Made by a program: the position numbers and the translations under genes. From positions 3,252,040 to 3,316,039 of the forward strand of contig NZ_KV917376.1 of the NCBI RefSeq assembly GCF_002019695.1: a stretch of 64,000 bases of DNA, in the 5' to 3' direction. Below, one piece after another: positions 55,531 through 64,000 of this stretch. How positions within the stretch are numbered: position 1 is the first letter of the stretch; every line of letters begins with the position of its first letter. Source of the stretch: Evansella clarkii. GTDB lineage: Bacteria > Bacillota > Bacilli > Bacillales > Salisediminibacteriaceae. The notes under the pieces are model-generated. The model saw nothing but the letters and a program-made list of their open reading frames with translations, ran no database searches and was not told the DNA's origin.

Positions 55531-55637
55531 AGTGTTAATTAATCATTCGGATTTAGTCTTTTCTATTTTTCAAGCAATTATGTGCATTATCAAGAACATG
55601 GTGGTGGTTCTTAATATCAATCTAGGCGGGTGAAGGA

Positions 55638-56357
55638 ATGGAGCAGCAAAAAGGACGTGAAATTGAATTAAAGAAAATACTTAATGCCCTGAAAAAAAGG
55701 TTCTGGATCATTATCCTGCTGACTGCGGTCTCCACTGCAGCGGGAGTGTTTTATACTTCATACACAAAACCTGACCCACTGTATAATGCTTCGACAAGAA
55801 TGGTGATCCATGAAACATCTAATTTAAAAAACACCCTGATTGTTTTTATTACTGAGAAGCCTGTCCTCGAGGGTGTAGTAAATGAATTGAGACTGGAACG
55901 TTCACCGGAGCAAATATACGGCCAGACAACAGTGCAGACAATCGGTGAATCTCAGATAATTGAAGTAACTGTAACAGACAGAAACCAGGAAACCGCTGCA
56001 CATATTGCGAATTCAATCGCAGAAGTTTTCCAGACTGAAGCAAAGAATGTATTTGATTACAGCGGTATTGATGTTTTATCTGAAGCTGTAGTAGCTGAAT
56101 ATCCAACTCCAATTAACTCTCCAAGCAACCGGATGATTCAGGTAGCATTGATTTTTGGTCTGGTAGCGGGAACCGGCTATGTCCTGCTTCTTGACAGTCT
56201 CGATACGAAAATCAGAACCGAACGGCAGGCGGAGAAACTTCTTGGCTTGCCTGTGCTTGGCGGGGTTACGAAAATCAGCGGGAGATCATTAGTGAAAAAT
56301 AGGGATAAATCAAAGAGTACGGCTGTAAGGGGTGAATTTATTGGCTCTAAAAACTAA
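55638..56357 (+). CDS. epsA: EpsA/CapA-like polysaccharide co-polymerase (Wzz-type)
   Basis: The 239-residue chain-length and export modulator has a cytoplasmic start (EIELKKILNALKKRFW), membrane helix at about 20-40 (IILLTAVSTAAGVFYTS), an extracytoplasmic domain, a second helix at about 165-185 (VALIFGLVAGTGYVLLL) and a short basic cytoplasmic tail. In B. subtilis EpsA activates the partner kinase EpsB. It overlaps the start of the next gene. First gene of the exopolysaccharide operon. Confidence 0.9.
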   Translation: MEQQKGREIELKKILNALKKRFWIIILLTAVSTAAGVFYTSYTKPDPLYNASTRMVIHETSNLKNTLIVFITEKPVLEGVVNELRLERSPEQIYGQTTVQTIGESQIIEVTVTDRNQETAAHIANSIAEVFQTEAKNVFDYSGIDVLSEAVVAEYPTPINSPSNRMIQVALIFGLVAGTGYVLLLDSLDTKIRTERQAEKLLGLPVLGGVTKISGRSLVKNRDKSKSTAVRGEFIGSKN

Positions 56358-57012
56358 GAGAAATGTTTTGCTTCACTATCACGAACCACATTCACAAGTA
56401 GCCGAAGAATTTGAATATATAAAACAAAATATTGAATTTTTATCTTATGAGAGAGGCTGCAGCACTATTTTAGTTACTTCTCCTGAACCGGGAGACGGTA
56501 AATCGTCCATTGCCGCTAATCTTGCAATCAGTCTGGCAAAGACAGGGAAAAAAGTCCTGCTCATAGACTCGCATATAAAAAATCCGTCCCTCCATTCTCT
56601 TTTCGGATTTAAAAATACAGCTGGTTTAGTCAACATCCTGTCGGACCAGAAGACGCTTGAAGAGACGGTAAACAAGACACCTATAGAGAATTTGAAGGTT
56701 CTTACAAGCGGACCGCTGCCATATGATACAGCTAAGCTGCTCAAATCGAGCAAGATGGATGACCTTCTGAAAAAAGCTTCTTTTCAGTTTGCATATGTAG
56801 TCATTGATACACCTTCCATCTTAGATGACAGTACGGCGAAAATACTTTCTGCCAAGTGTGACGGCAGTATACTTGTTCTCAAAAATGGTAAAACAGAGGA
56901 TTCGATTGCTTTAGAAGCGAAAAACGCCCTGGAGCTGTCAAACGCCAGGATCCTTGGAATCATATTCAACAGGAAGAAAAAGCGATTTTCTTTCAAAAGA
57001 AGAACAAGATAA
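56341..57012 (+). CDS. epsB: EpsB/CapB-like tyrosine-kinase-type ATPase, motifs degenerate
   Basis: 223-residue BY-kinase fold. Walker A is SPEPGDGKSSIAANLA near residue 50, and the Walker B-like strand is YVVIDTPSILDD. The Walker A' strand reads LLIDSHIKNPSLHSLFG, where active kinases usually have hhhDxDxR (IDADLRRP). The tail ends in RKKKRFSFKRRTR with no tyrosine cluster, which is the usual autophosphorylation target. TTG 56341 is chosen after AAGGGGTG; GTG 56332 is in that site. It overlaps epsA. It may be a pseudo-kinase or use other residues. Confidence 0.88.
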   Translation: MALKTKRNVLLHYHEPHSQVAEEFEYIKQNIEFLSYERGCSTILVTSPEPGDGKSSIAANLAISLAKTGKKVLLIDSHIKNPSLHSLFGFKNTAGLVNILSDQKTLEETVNKTPIENLKVLTSGPLPYDTAKLLKSSKMDDLLKKASFQFAYVVIDTPSILDDSTAKILSAKCDGSILVLKNGKTEDSIALEAKNALELSNARILGIIFNRKKKRFSFKRRTR

Positions 57013-57079
57013 AAGCTAAGGCCTTATTTTTTTACCTATTATGTTCGTTATTTAGAATTAAAATACGTTATATAGATCT

Positions 57080-57198
57080 GATTGGCAATGTCTCCTTGCC
57101 GTTATCGATGGAGGCACTCGGCTATACTGTGGGTTGAAAAACCTTAGGTGCTTGTCATCGATGGTGTGGTGTGAGGACGGGTTAAATGCCCCTTTACA
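57080..57198 (+). ncRNA. Probable epsC/EAR-type leader RNA
   Basis: In Bacillales the eps-associated RNA sits between the second and third eps genes and promotes processive antitermination. Here the 282-base gap between epsB and epsC holds a foldable region. GGCAA/TTGCC is a first hairpin; ATCGATGGAGGCAC (57103-57118) then pairs with GTGCTTGTCATCGAT (57149-57163) around CTATACTGTGGGTT; a G-rich 3' part follows. An intrinsic terminator follows directly. Assignment rests on position and folding; the consensus was not checked. Confidence 0.6.
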
Positions 57199-57202
57199 TA
57201 AT

Positions 57203-57255
57203 AAGGAGTTTAATTAGAAGCTCATCCGGGTGGATAATTGAACTCCTTTTATTTT
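57203..57255 (+). terminator. Terminator before epsC, target of the EAR element
   Basis: AAGGAGTTTAATTA (57203-57216) pairs with TAATTGAACTCCTT (57235-57248), followed by TTATTTTATTT. It would stop eps transcription after epsB unless read through. Confidence 0.85.
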
Positions 57256-57294
57256 ATTTACCTAAAATATATATAAACGAAGGGAGGGCTGGAG

Positions 57295-59121
57295 GTGTCA
57301 TATTATCAAAAGGCTTCCTTGCTTATTTTTTTTGATTCCTTTCTTATTATTGTCACTATAATTTTAGGCAGCCTGTTAGTCCAGGGGAATTTTTATTACA
57401 GTGATGCATTTCTCTTAACAGCTATTATAGTATTACTCAGTCATTACTTTTTTTCTTACTCTTTTAAGCTGTATAAAAAAGCCTGGGAATATGCCAGCAT
57501 TGGTGAGCTGCTGATTATTTTAAAAATAACTACTATTTCAATAATGTTAGCTGCAGCAGGTCAATTTTTTTATACAGGACACGTTCATATTCGTTTTCTG
57601 ACAGCTATCTGGCTGCTTTATCTCCTGTTCCTTGGAGGAGGGAGGTTCAGCTGGAGAGTTTTCCGGGACACTTACATAAAAAAGGACACCGGCAAAAAAA
57701 GGACACTCATTATTGGCGCAGGGGCAGCAGGAACGATGATCGCAAGGCAGCTTCTTAATAATCATGGCGCTGAACTCCTCCCGGCAGCTTTCATTGATGA
57801 TGATAAAAAGAAGCTTTATCTTGATATTCTCGGTGTTCCGGTGGTAGGGGGAATAAAGGATATTGAGACCACAGTCAACAGACTGAACATTGAAAACATT
57901 ATTATCGCTATTCCTTCGTTAGATAAAAAATCTCTAAATGAGATTTTTCAGGAATGTGCCAAAACGGATGCAGATACTAAAATACTTCCTATGCTTGAGG
58001 ATATTGTAACTGGAAAAATATCCATCAGCCAGTTCCGGGAAGTACAGGTGGAAGATTTGCTCGGCAGAGAGCCAGTTAAACTGGACACGAAGGGGATTTC
58101 AGATTATATAACAGGAAAAGTCGTTCTCGTTACCGGCGCAGGGGGGTCCATTGGGTCGGAAATCTGCCGCCAGGCGGCAGCATTTGAGCCAGCAAAACTT
58201 ATCCTGCTGGGGCATGGTGAGAACAGTATTTATACGATTGAAATGGAACTGAAGGAAGTTTTTAAGGAATCCAAGGTGGAATTCATTCCGGAAATCGCAG
58301 ATGTTCAGGACTATAATAAGCTGCTGCGCATAATGGAGATGCATAAACCTGATGTTATTTATCATGCTGCTGCCCACAAACATGTTCCTTTAATGGAACG
58401 AAGCCCTGAGGAAGCTGTAAAGAATAATATTATCGGCACCTTAAACGCTGCTAAAGCAGCAGACAAAACCGGTATTTCCACTTTTGTTATGATTTCGTCA
58501 GATAAAGCGGTGAATCCCACAAGTGTGATGGGGGCCACGAAAAGATTAGCTGAAATGGTCATCCAGGATATGGATAAGAAAAGCAGTACGAAATTTATTG
58601 CTGTTAGATTCGGAAATGTACTCGGCAGCCGGGGGAGTGTTATTCCACTTTTTAAGAAACAAATTCAAAAAGGCGGACCTGTAACAGTGACTCATCCGGA
58701 TATGGTGAGATACTTTATGACCATCCCTGAAGCATCAAGGCTCGTCATTCAGGCAGGGAGTCTGGCAAAGGGCGGGGAGGTATTTGTCCTGGATATGGGA
58801 GATCCGGTAAAAATCGTGGATCTTGCAAAGAATCTGATCAAGCTCTCCGGACATACAACAGATGAAATACAGATTGAATTTACAGGTATCAGGCCAGGGG
58901 AAAAGCTGTATGAAGAACTGCTTAATAAAAATGAAGTACACGAGCAGCAAATCTATCCGAATATTTATGTTGGTAAAACTTCAGCAGTCTATATAGAAGA
59001 AATAGAAAATATTATGCTGAGATACCCAACAATAACTAATGAAGAATTGCGCAGTGAGCTGATCGGTCTTGCTAACAGAGAATCGTCTGCTGAAAAAGTG
59101 TTAATATCGATGCCAGGATAA
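57295..59121 (+). CDS. epsC: EpsC/CapD-like nucleotide-sugar 4,6-dehydratase/epimerase
   Basis: The 608 residues have four N-terminal membrane helices (about 8-115), a first Rossmann segment (LIIGAGAAGTMIARQLL) and a second SDR-type domain with VTGAGGSIGSEICRQ near residue 280. The active site SSDKAVNPTSVMGATKR has Met where most SDRs have Tyr, as in WbpM/PglF-type UDP-GlcNAc 4,6-dehydratases. It makes a UDP-keto-deoxysugar precursor for the exopolysaccharide. GTG 57295 follows GGAGGGCTGGAG. First gene after the EAR terminator. Confidence 0.92.
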   Translation: MSYYQKASLLIFFDSFLIIVTIILGSLLVQGNFYYSDAFLLTAIIVLLSHYFFSYSFKLYKKAWEYASIGELLIILKITTISIMLAAAGQFFYTGHVHIRFLTAIWLLYLLFLGGGRFSWRVFRDTYIKKDTGKKRTLIIGAGAAGTMIARQLLNNHGAELLPAAFIDDDKKKLYLDILGVPVVGGIKDIETTVNRLNIENIIIAIPSLDKKSLNEIFQECAKTDADTKILPMLEDIVTGKISISQFREVQVEDLLGREPVKLDTKGISDYITGKVVLVTGAGGSIGSEICRQAAAFEPAKLILLGHGENSIYTIEMELKEVFKESKVEFIPEIADVQDYNKLLRIMEMHKPDVIYHAAAHKHVPLMERSPEEAVKNNIIGTLNAAKAADKTGISTFVMISSDKAVNPTSVMGATKRLAEMVIQDMDKKSSTKFIAVRFGNVLGSRGSVIPLFKKQIQKGGPVTVTHPDMVRYFMTIPEASRLVIQAGSLAKGGEVFVLDMGDPVKIVDLAKNLIKLSGHTTDEIQIEFTGIRPGEKLYEELLNKNEVHEQQIYPNIYVGKTSAVYIEEIENIMLRYPTITNEELRSELIGLANRESSAEKVLISMPG

Positions 59122-59156
59122 ATCATCAGTTAAACGTCTAAAAGAGGAGTGTTAGC

Positions 59157-60038
59157 ATGAAAGTGAGAAAAGCAATCATCCCTGCGGCTGGGCTTGGTAC
59201 CCGTTTTTTGCCAGCTACTAAAGCGATGCCGAAAGAGATGCTGCCGATTGTAGACAAACCTACTATCCAGTATATCGTCGAGGAAGCTGTGGAATCAGGG
59301 ATAGAAGATATAATCATTGTTACTGGAAAAGGAAAACGGGCCATCGAGGATCATTTTGACAACTCCTTCGAACTGGAACAGAACCTGCTTCATAAAGGAA
59401 AAATGGAGCTTCTCGATGAGGTGCAGAAGTCATCGAAGCTCGTGGATATTCATTATATCAGGCAGAAGGAACCGAAAGGCCTGGGTCATGCAATCTGGTG
59501 TGCGAGGAAGTTTATTGGAGACGAACCATTCGCCGTGCTTTTGGGAGATGATATTGTCCGTTCGCCAAAACCATGCCTGCAACAGATGATGGAGCAGTAT
59601 GAGCGGTATAACGCTTCTGTACTTGGCGTCCAGACAGTCAGCGAAGAGGAGGTTTCACGTTATGGAATCGTAGATGGCCAGCCAATCGGACACCGTTTTT
59701 ATACTGTAAAGAACTTAGTAGAAAAACCTAAAAGGGAGGAAGCACCTTCCAACCTGGCAATACTCGGACGTTATATACTTAACCCGAGAATTTTTGGAAT
59801 ATTAGAAAATATACAGCCTGGGGCAGGCGGAGAAATTCAGCTTACAGATGCTATTGCAGAGCTTAACAAATTTGAAGCTGTGTATGCTTATGACTTTGAA
59901 GGTGTCAGGTACGATGTCGGGGAAAAAATGGGGTTTATTAAAACAACGATCGACTTTGCAGTGCAAAGAGGAGATTTGAAATACGATGTACTCGAATATT
60001 TATCAGAGGTACTTGAAAAAGAATCGATAAAAGAATAG
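59157..60038 (+). CDS. galU: UTP-glucose-1-phosphate uridylyltransferase
   Basis: It makes UDP-glucose from glucose-1-phosphate and UTP. The 293 residues carry [20 protein letters not shown] at the N-terminus, [19 protein letters not shown] and [10 protein letters not shown], all family signatures (GalU/GtaB). AAGAGGAG lies 8 bases before ATG 59157. It sits between epsC and the glycosyltransferases, a position it does not have in the B. subtilis eps operon, and would supply UDP-sugars locally. Confidence 0.96.
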   Translation: MKVRKAIIPAAGLGTRFLPATKAMPKEMLPIVDKPTIQYIVEEAVESGIEDIIIVTGKGKRAIEDHFDNSFELEQNLLHKGKMELLDEVQKSSKLVDIHYIRQKEPKGLGHAIWCARKFIGDEPFAVLLGDDIVRSPKPCLQQMMEQYERYNASVLGVQTVSEEEVSRYGIVDGQPIGHRFYTVKNLVEKPKREEAPSNLAILGRYILNPRIFGILENIQPGAGGEIQLTDAIAELNKFEAVYAYDFEGVRYDVGEKMGFIKTTIDFAVQRGDLKYDVLEYLSEVLEKESIKE

Positions 60039-60058
60039 AAAGGGATGGAGGGAGGAAC

Positions 60059-61210
60059 TTGCCGAAAATCTTATATTGTGCCACAGTCGACTACCATTTC
60101 AGCGCATTTCATCTGCCTTATATGAAATGGTTTAAGGAACAAGGCTGGGAAGTACATGTAGCAGCAGCAGGCAAAATGACTTTACCCTTTACAGACCGGA
60201 AATTTAACATACCGATTCAGCGATCTCCATTTAAGCCTGATAACCTGACAGCATACAGGGAACTAAAGACAATCATTCATGAAAATGACTATCAAATTAT
60301 CCACTGCCACACCCCGCTCGGAGGAGTTCTGACGCGGCTGGCTGCCAGAGAGGCGAGGAAAAGGGGAACTAAAGTTTTATATACCGCGCACGGCTTTCAT
60401 TTTTGCAAAGGATCTTCAGCGGTAAACTGGGCGGTTTATTACCCAATTGAAAGATTCTTATCAAGATATACGGACTGCTTAATTACCATTAACGATGAGG
60501 ATTATTTACTTGCGACTAAACATAATTTTAATGTTGGAGAAATTAAACAGATACACGGTGTAGGTGTAGATACGGAACGGTTTAAGCCCGCTGGATTAAA
60601 AGGGAAAGAAGAACTGAGAAAAATATATGGTTACGATCCTGAAGCTTTCCTCATGTTTTACGCTGCAGAATTTAATAAAAATAAAAATCAGCAGCATCTT
60701 TTAAAAATGCTGGCAATGATTAAAGACGAGCTTCCAGAAGCTTGTCTTTTGTTGGCTGGAGAAGGATCTTCCCTGGAAGAATGCAGGAAGCTTGCAGAGC
60801 AATTAGGGATCAGCGGGATGGTTGATTTCCTCGGTTTACGGAAGGATATAGACCAGCTTCTTCCTATGTGCGATGTTTCTGTTGCTTCCAGTTTTCGGGA
60901 AGGGCTTCCGGTCAACGTAATGGAAGCTATGGCTTCGGGTCTGCCTGTAGCAGCTATAGATAACAGAGGCCATAAAGAGCTTATACAGCCTAATAAAAAT
61001 GGCTTTCTGACAGATAAAGACAATGTTGAATTATTTGCTAATAAAATCCTTCTTCTGGCTAAAAATAAGGAGTTGAGAAACAACCTTGGCACTAACGGAA
61101 GGACCTTGATTAAAAGCAAGTACTCAGTCCATCGGGTGCTTGAGGAAAAAGCGCAGCTATATACAAAGTTTATGACCAGCAGGGAGGCATCGCAATGGGA
61201 GGCCCGATAA
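60059..61210 (+). CDS. epsD: EpsD-like glycosyltransferase (GT4)
   Basis: 383-residue GT-B glycosyltransferase. The N-terminal acceptor domain has HFSAFHLPYMKWFKEQGWEV and HCHTPLGGVLTRLAAR; the C-terminal donor domain has SSFREGLPVNVMEAMASGLP near 285-305, the GT4 E-x7-E region. It resembles B. subtilis EpsD. The start is TTG 60059 with GGAGGGAGG just upstream. It overlaps the next gene by 16 bases, so the two are coupled. Confidence 0.9.
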   Translation: MPKILYCATVDYHFSAFHLPYMKWFKEQGWEVHVAAAGKMTLPFTDRKFNIPIQRSPFKPDNLTAYRELKTIIHENDYQIIHCHTPLGGVLTRLAAREARKRGTKVLYTAHGFHFCKGSSAVNWAVYYPIERFLSRYTDCLITINDEDYLLATKHNFNVGEIKQIHGVGVDTERFKPAGLKGKEELRKIYGYDPEAFLMFYAAEFNKNKNQQHLLKMLAMIKDELPEACLLLAGEGSSLEECRKLAEQLGISGMVDFLGLRKDIDQLLPMCDVSVASSFREGLPVNVMEAMASGLPVAAIDNRGHKELIQPNKNGFLTDKDNVELFANKILLLAKNKELRNNLGTNGRTLIKSKYSVHRVLEEKAQLYTKFMTSREASQWEAR

Positions 61211-62295
61211 GAGTATTGCATGTTGTAGTTAATATGAACCGCGGGGGAGCGGAAACACTGTTAATGAACCTATATAGAAATATCGACCGGACGAAGGTGC
61301 AATTCGATTTCCTAACATGCAAAGAGGGGGTTTTTGATAAGGAGATCAAACTGCTGGGAGGGAAAGTACACCGGATTCCCTATGTGACTGAAAAAGGCCA
61401 CTTTGGTTTTACCAAAGCGCTTAATAGTTTTTTTAAGGGGCATCCTGAATACAAAATTGTTCATTCCCATATGGACAAAATGAGCGGGATCATCCTTGAA
61501 AGTGCCCGGAGGTGCGGAGTTCCAGCGAGGATTGCGCATAGCCATAACACTCACAGTGAAGGGGGGACAGCTGCAAAACTGTATAAGTGGTATGCAGGAA
61601 GAAAAATCACAGCAAGTGCGACCCATATGCTGGCATGCTCCAATGCTGCAGCTGACTGGCTGTTTGAAAAAAAAGTAGATTCAGCAAAGATCCTGAAGAA
61701 TGGTATTGACTGCAGTAAATTCAGCTATTCACCAGACATAAGAAAACGTGTAAGAGAAAGTCTGAAACTGAAAAATAACTTTGTCATCGGACATGTTGGC
61801 AGGTTTAATGAGCAGAAAAACCACTATTTTCTAATTGATCTGTTTTATGAAATCACGAAACACGTACCTGCAGCGAAACTGGTTCTCGCCGGAGACGGTC
61901 CGCTCAGGAAGGAAATAGAGAAAAAAGTGTGTGATTTAGAGCTGGACCACCGGGTACATTTTCTCGGTGTAAGAGAGGATATTCATCACCTCGTTCAGGG
62001 GATGGATGTTTTTTTATTTCCTTCCCTTCATGAAGGCCTGCCCGTAACTTTAATCGAGGCGCAGGGCTCGGGACTGCCATGTATTATATCAGACACGATC
62101 ACTGAGGAAGTGGATATGGGTATAAATCTCGTGGATTTTTGTCCATTAGATGAGATTCATCCATGGATTGAGGCAGTGAAGGCTATTTCACAGACTGCTT
62201 CCCCACGGAGAATTTCCTCTGAAACTCTCGCAGAAAAAGGCTATGATATAAAAGCTTCTGCCCAATGGAGCGAAGGGTTTTATTCAGCCATTTAG
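61195..62295 (+). CDS. epsF: EpsF-like glycosyltransferase (GT4)
   Basis: 366-residue GT-B enzyme: VVVNMNRGGAETLLMNLYRN at the start, HSHMDKMSGIILESARR, GHVGRFNEQKNHYFLI, and the GT4 donor motif SLHEGLPVTLIEAQGSGLP near 280. It resembles B. subtilis EpsF in sequence and in following epsD. ATG 61195 lies within the end of epsD, with GGGAGG just upstream. It extends the repeating unit on the cytoplasmic side of the membrane. Confidence 0.9.
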   Translation: MGGPIRVLHVVVNMNRGGAETLLMNLYRNIDRTKVQFDFLTCKEGVFDKEIKLLGGKVHRIPYVTEKGHFGFTKALNSFFKGHPEYKIVHSHMDKMSGIILESARRCGVPARIAHSHNTHSEGGTAAKLYKWYAGRKITASATHMLACSNAAADWLFEKKVDSAKILKNGIDCSKFSYSPDIRKRVRESLKLKNNFVIGHVGRFNEQKNHYFLIDLFYEITKHVPAAKLVLAGDGPLRKEIEKKVCDLELDHRVHFLGVREDIHHLVQGMDVFLFPSLHEGLPVTLIEAQGSGLPCIISDTITEEVDMGINLVDFCPLDEIHPWIEAVKAISQTASPRRISSETLAEKGYDIKASAQWSEGFYSAI

Positions 62296-62310
62296 AAAAG
62301 AGGTGGTAAA

Positions 62311-63189
62311 TTGGCTAAATTATTAACGGTTTTTACTCCTGCATACAATCGTGCTTACTGCCTGCATGAATGCTATGAAAGCCTCGTCCGGCAGACTTGT
62401 CAAGACTTTGTCTGGATGGTTATTGACGATGGCTCTACCGATAATACAAGGGAGCTTGTTGCAGGCTGGATAGCGGAAAAAAAAATAGAAATTCAATACT
62501 ACTGGCAGGAGAATCATGGGATGCACGGTGCCCATAATAGCGCTTATGAGCTAATCGAAACAGAATTAAATGTATGCATCGACTCTGATGATTCTATGCC
62601 GGAAGATGCGGTGGAAAAGATAATTTCTTTCTGGAGAAAACATGGTTCTGAGAAAGTCAGCGGCATTGTTGGCCTGGATGTTTATAAAAATGGAGAAGTA
62701 ATTGGAACGATATTGCCTGAAACAGTGGAGACTTCCACCCTATTTGATTTGTACAGTAAGCATGGTGTAACAGGAGATAAGAAGCTCGTTTACCGGACAG
62801 AGCTGACAAAATACTACCCTTACCCGGTTTTTGAGAACGAGAAGTACGTTGGCCTCGCCTATAAGTATTATAAGCTGGACGAAGATTTTGAATTGCTGCT
62901 TTTGAACGAGCCCCTTTGTATCGTTGAATACCTTCCTGACGGATCGTCGTTAAATATGCTGAGGCAGTACAGAAAAAACCCAAGAGGTTTTGCTTTTTAC
63001 AGAGTGGAACTAATGAAGCTTCCATTTGTTTCAACAAGCTATAAGTTCCGGCAGGCAATACATTATGTTTCCAGCAGCATTCTTATGAGAAACCGGAGTT
63101 TTCTTAAAGAAGCACCAAGTAAACTATTAACACTCCTGGCAATGCCGCTTGGAATGATACTGTATGTATATGTTTTAGTGAAGTCGTAG
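62311..63189 (+). CDS. Family 2 glycosyltransferase
   Basis: 292-residue GT-A enzyme with TVFTPAYNRAYCLHECYES, VIDDGSTDNTRELV (nucleotide-binding Asp) and the DxD-type site NVCIDSDDSMPEDA near residue 92. The last 30 or so residues are hydrophobic. It occupies the place of epsE in the B. subtilis operon, but its sequence is not that of the EpsE flagellar clutch/glycosyltransferase. The start is TTG 62311 after AGAGGTGG. Confidence 0.88.
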   Translation: MAKLLTVFTPAYNRAYCLHECYESLVRQTCQDFVWMVIDDGSTDNTRELVAGWIAEKKIEIQYYWQENHGMHGAHNSAYELIETELNVCIDSDDSMPEDAVEKIISFWRKHGSEKVSGIVGLDVYKNGEVIGTILPETVETSTLFDLYSKHGVTGDKKLVYRTELTKYYPYPVFENEKYVGLAYKYYKLDEDFELLLLNEPLCIVEYLPDGSSLNMLRQYRKNPRGFAFYRVELMKLPFVSTSYKFRQAIHYVSSSILMRNRSFLKEAPSKLLTLLAMPLGMILYVYVLVKS

Positions 63190-63229
63190 ATTTATATATT
63201 GTATGGCAGCTGCAGAAAGGATAAGAGCA

Positions 63230-64000
63230 ATGTCAATTTTGTACGCTAACCTGGCCCTTGTGTTCAGTTTCTCTTTATTTGCAAGGTATATATCATTGCC
63301 GGCTCCTCCTTCTCTGGCTGATCCGGTGCCTGTAAAACCTAATAAACTATTCGCTTTCGGGGCGATGGTTATTCTTGTGATAATTTCCGGGCTCCGCAGA
63401 AATATAGGAGACACTTATTACTACAGACACGCCTATGAAACAACAACTTTCACCTGGGAGATTGTATGGGAAGGAAAGGATATGGGGTTTGGTTTGCTGC
63501 AAATGCTGCTTCAGGAAATTAGCAGAGATCCCCAGATTCTTATTTTTACAACGGCACTTATTACAAACGTTTTAATAGTAATTATCCTTTATAAATATTC
63601 CCGGATGTTTGAGCTGGCATTATATGTTTACATAACTGGCGGCTTATTCCTTGTGTCTATGAACGGAATACGTCAGTTTTTAGCAGCTGCAATTATATTT
63701 GCAGCTACAAAATTTATTATTGATGGAAGCTGGAAAAAGTTCACTCTTGTTGTACTGCTGGCATCAACATTTCATCAAAGTGCCCTAATTTTGATCCCAA
63801 TTTATTTCTTAATCAGGAGAAAAGCCTGGACTAAAACAACGGCATGGCTGCTGGCACTCGCTGTTGTCATTGTAATCGGCTATGAACAGTTTTCAGACTT
63901 ATTGTTTTCTTCCATAAGTAACACACAATATGGAGGTTACAGTGAATTTTCAGAGGGCGGAGCAAGCATTCTCAGAATAGCAGTCACCGCTGCACCATTA
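63230..64000 (+). CDS. epsG: EpsG-like polysaccharide polymerase, N-terminal 257 residues (cut by window end)
   Basis: Membrane protein with about eight hydrophobic segments in the visible part. GLRRNIGDTYYYRHAYE, FGLLQMLLQEISRDPQILIF, VSMNGIRQFLAAAIIFAA and HQSALILIPIYFLIRRKAW agree closely with what I recall of B. subtilis EpsG. ATG 63230 follows AAAGGA by 8 bases. It joins repeat units on the outer face of the membrane, in the Wzy-like role. The frame stays open to base 64000. Confidence 0.9.
   Translation, partial: MSILYANLALVFSFSLFARYISLPAPPSLADPVPVKPNKLFAFGAMVILVIISGLRRNIGDTYYYRHAYETTTFTWEIVWEGKDMGFGLLQMLLQEISRDPQILIFTTALITNVLIVIILYKYSRMFELALYVYITGGLFLVSMNGIRQFLAAAIIFAATKFIIDGSWKKFTLVVLLASTFHQSALILIPIYFLIRRKAWTKTTAWLLALAVVIVIGYEQFSDLLFSSISNTQYGGYSEFSEGGASILRIAVTAAPL

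Overview
The window reads as the chromosome of a low-GC, spore-forming Bacillaceae species, probably alkaliphilic or halotolerant. The evidence is strong GGAGG ribosome sites with frequent TTG/GTG starts, a glg operon in Bacillus order, ccpN, vpr, methionine-salvage genes, a SinR/epsA-type exopolysaccharide operon and a csgA-like spore gene. Several exported proteins also have very acidic, Asn/Asp-rich linkers. No rRNA, tRNA, prophage or CRISPR array was seen.

Layout. 1-2750: the tail of a subtilase, a dispersed repeat, an IS110-family insertion sequence with a possible bridge RNA, and a 394-bp element with inverted ends. 2823-13908: glycogen metabolism, with a type I pullulanase divergent from glgB-glgC-glgD-glgA-glgP. 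14051-18598: catalase and a PhnD-PhnE-PhnC type ABC importer. 18769-23615: a multi-spanning membrane protein, an acetyltransferase, small proteins and a flavodoxin-like protein. 24126-28257: ccpN, the PPDK regulatory protein and pyruvate phosphate dikinase, one operon at the PEP/pyruvate node. 28671-32117: a CAP-domain lipoprotein, then proS with a textbook promoter, a proline T-box and a striking 186-bp tandem repeat array in its leader. 32167-40382: small membrane proteins, an SDR, a patatin, a metallopeptidase, cobyrinate diamide synthase and an orphan solute-binding lipoprotein. 40754-41735: csgA-like and other small spore-type genes. 42195-45878: class I ribonucleotide reductase (nrdA, nrdB) behind two NrdR boxes, a cobalamin riboswitch and a terminator. 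46227-48362: divergent methionine-salvage genes mtnE and mtnU. 48817-55354: a TerC-like protein, very small hydrophilic proteins, Vpr protease, a large-type SpeD and a zinc-ribbon protein. 55494-64000: an eps operon with SinR-like operators, an epsC/EAR-type leader RNA and terminator, then epsC, galU, glycosyltransferases and epsG, cut by the window end.

The region is mostly ordinary core Bacillaceae content. The unusual material is in control regions and repeats: the proS leader array, the NrdR plus B12-riboswitch control of nrdAB, a candidate CcpN self-operator, SinR and EAR control of eps beside a degenerate tyrosine-kinase-like EpsB, the IS110 non-coding region, and two dispersed intergenic repeat families (A at 429 and 48481; B at 2356, 8575, 33865 and 40565).
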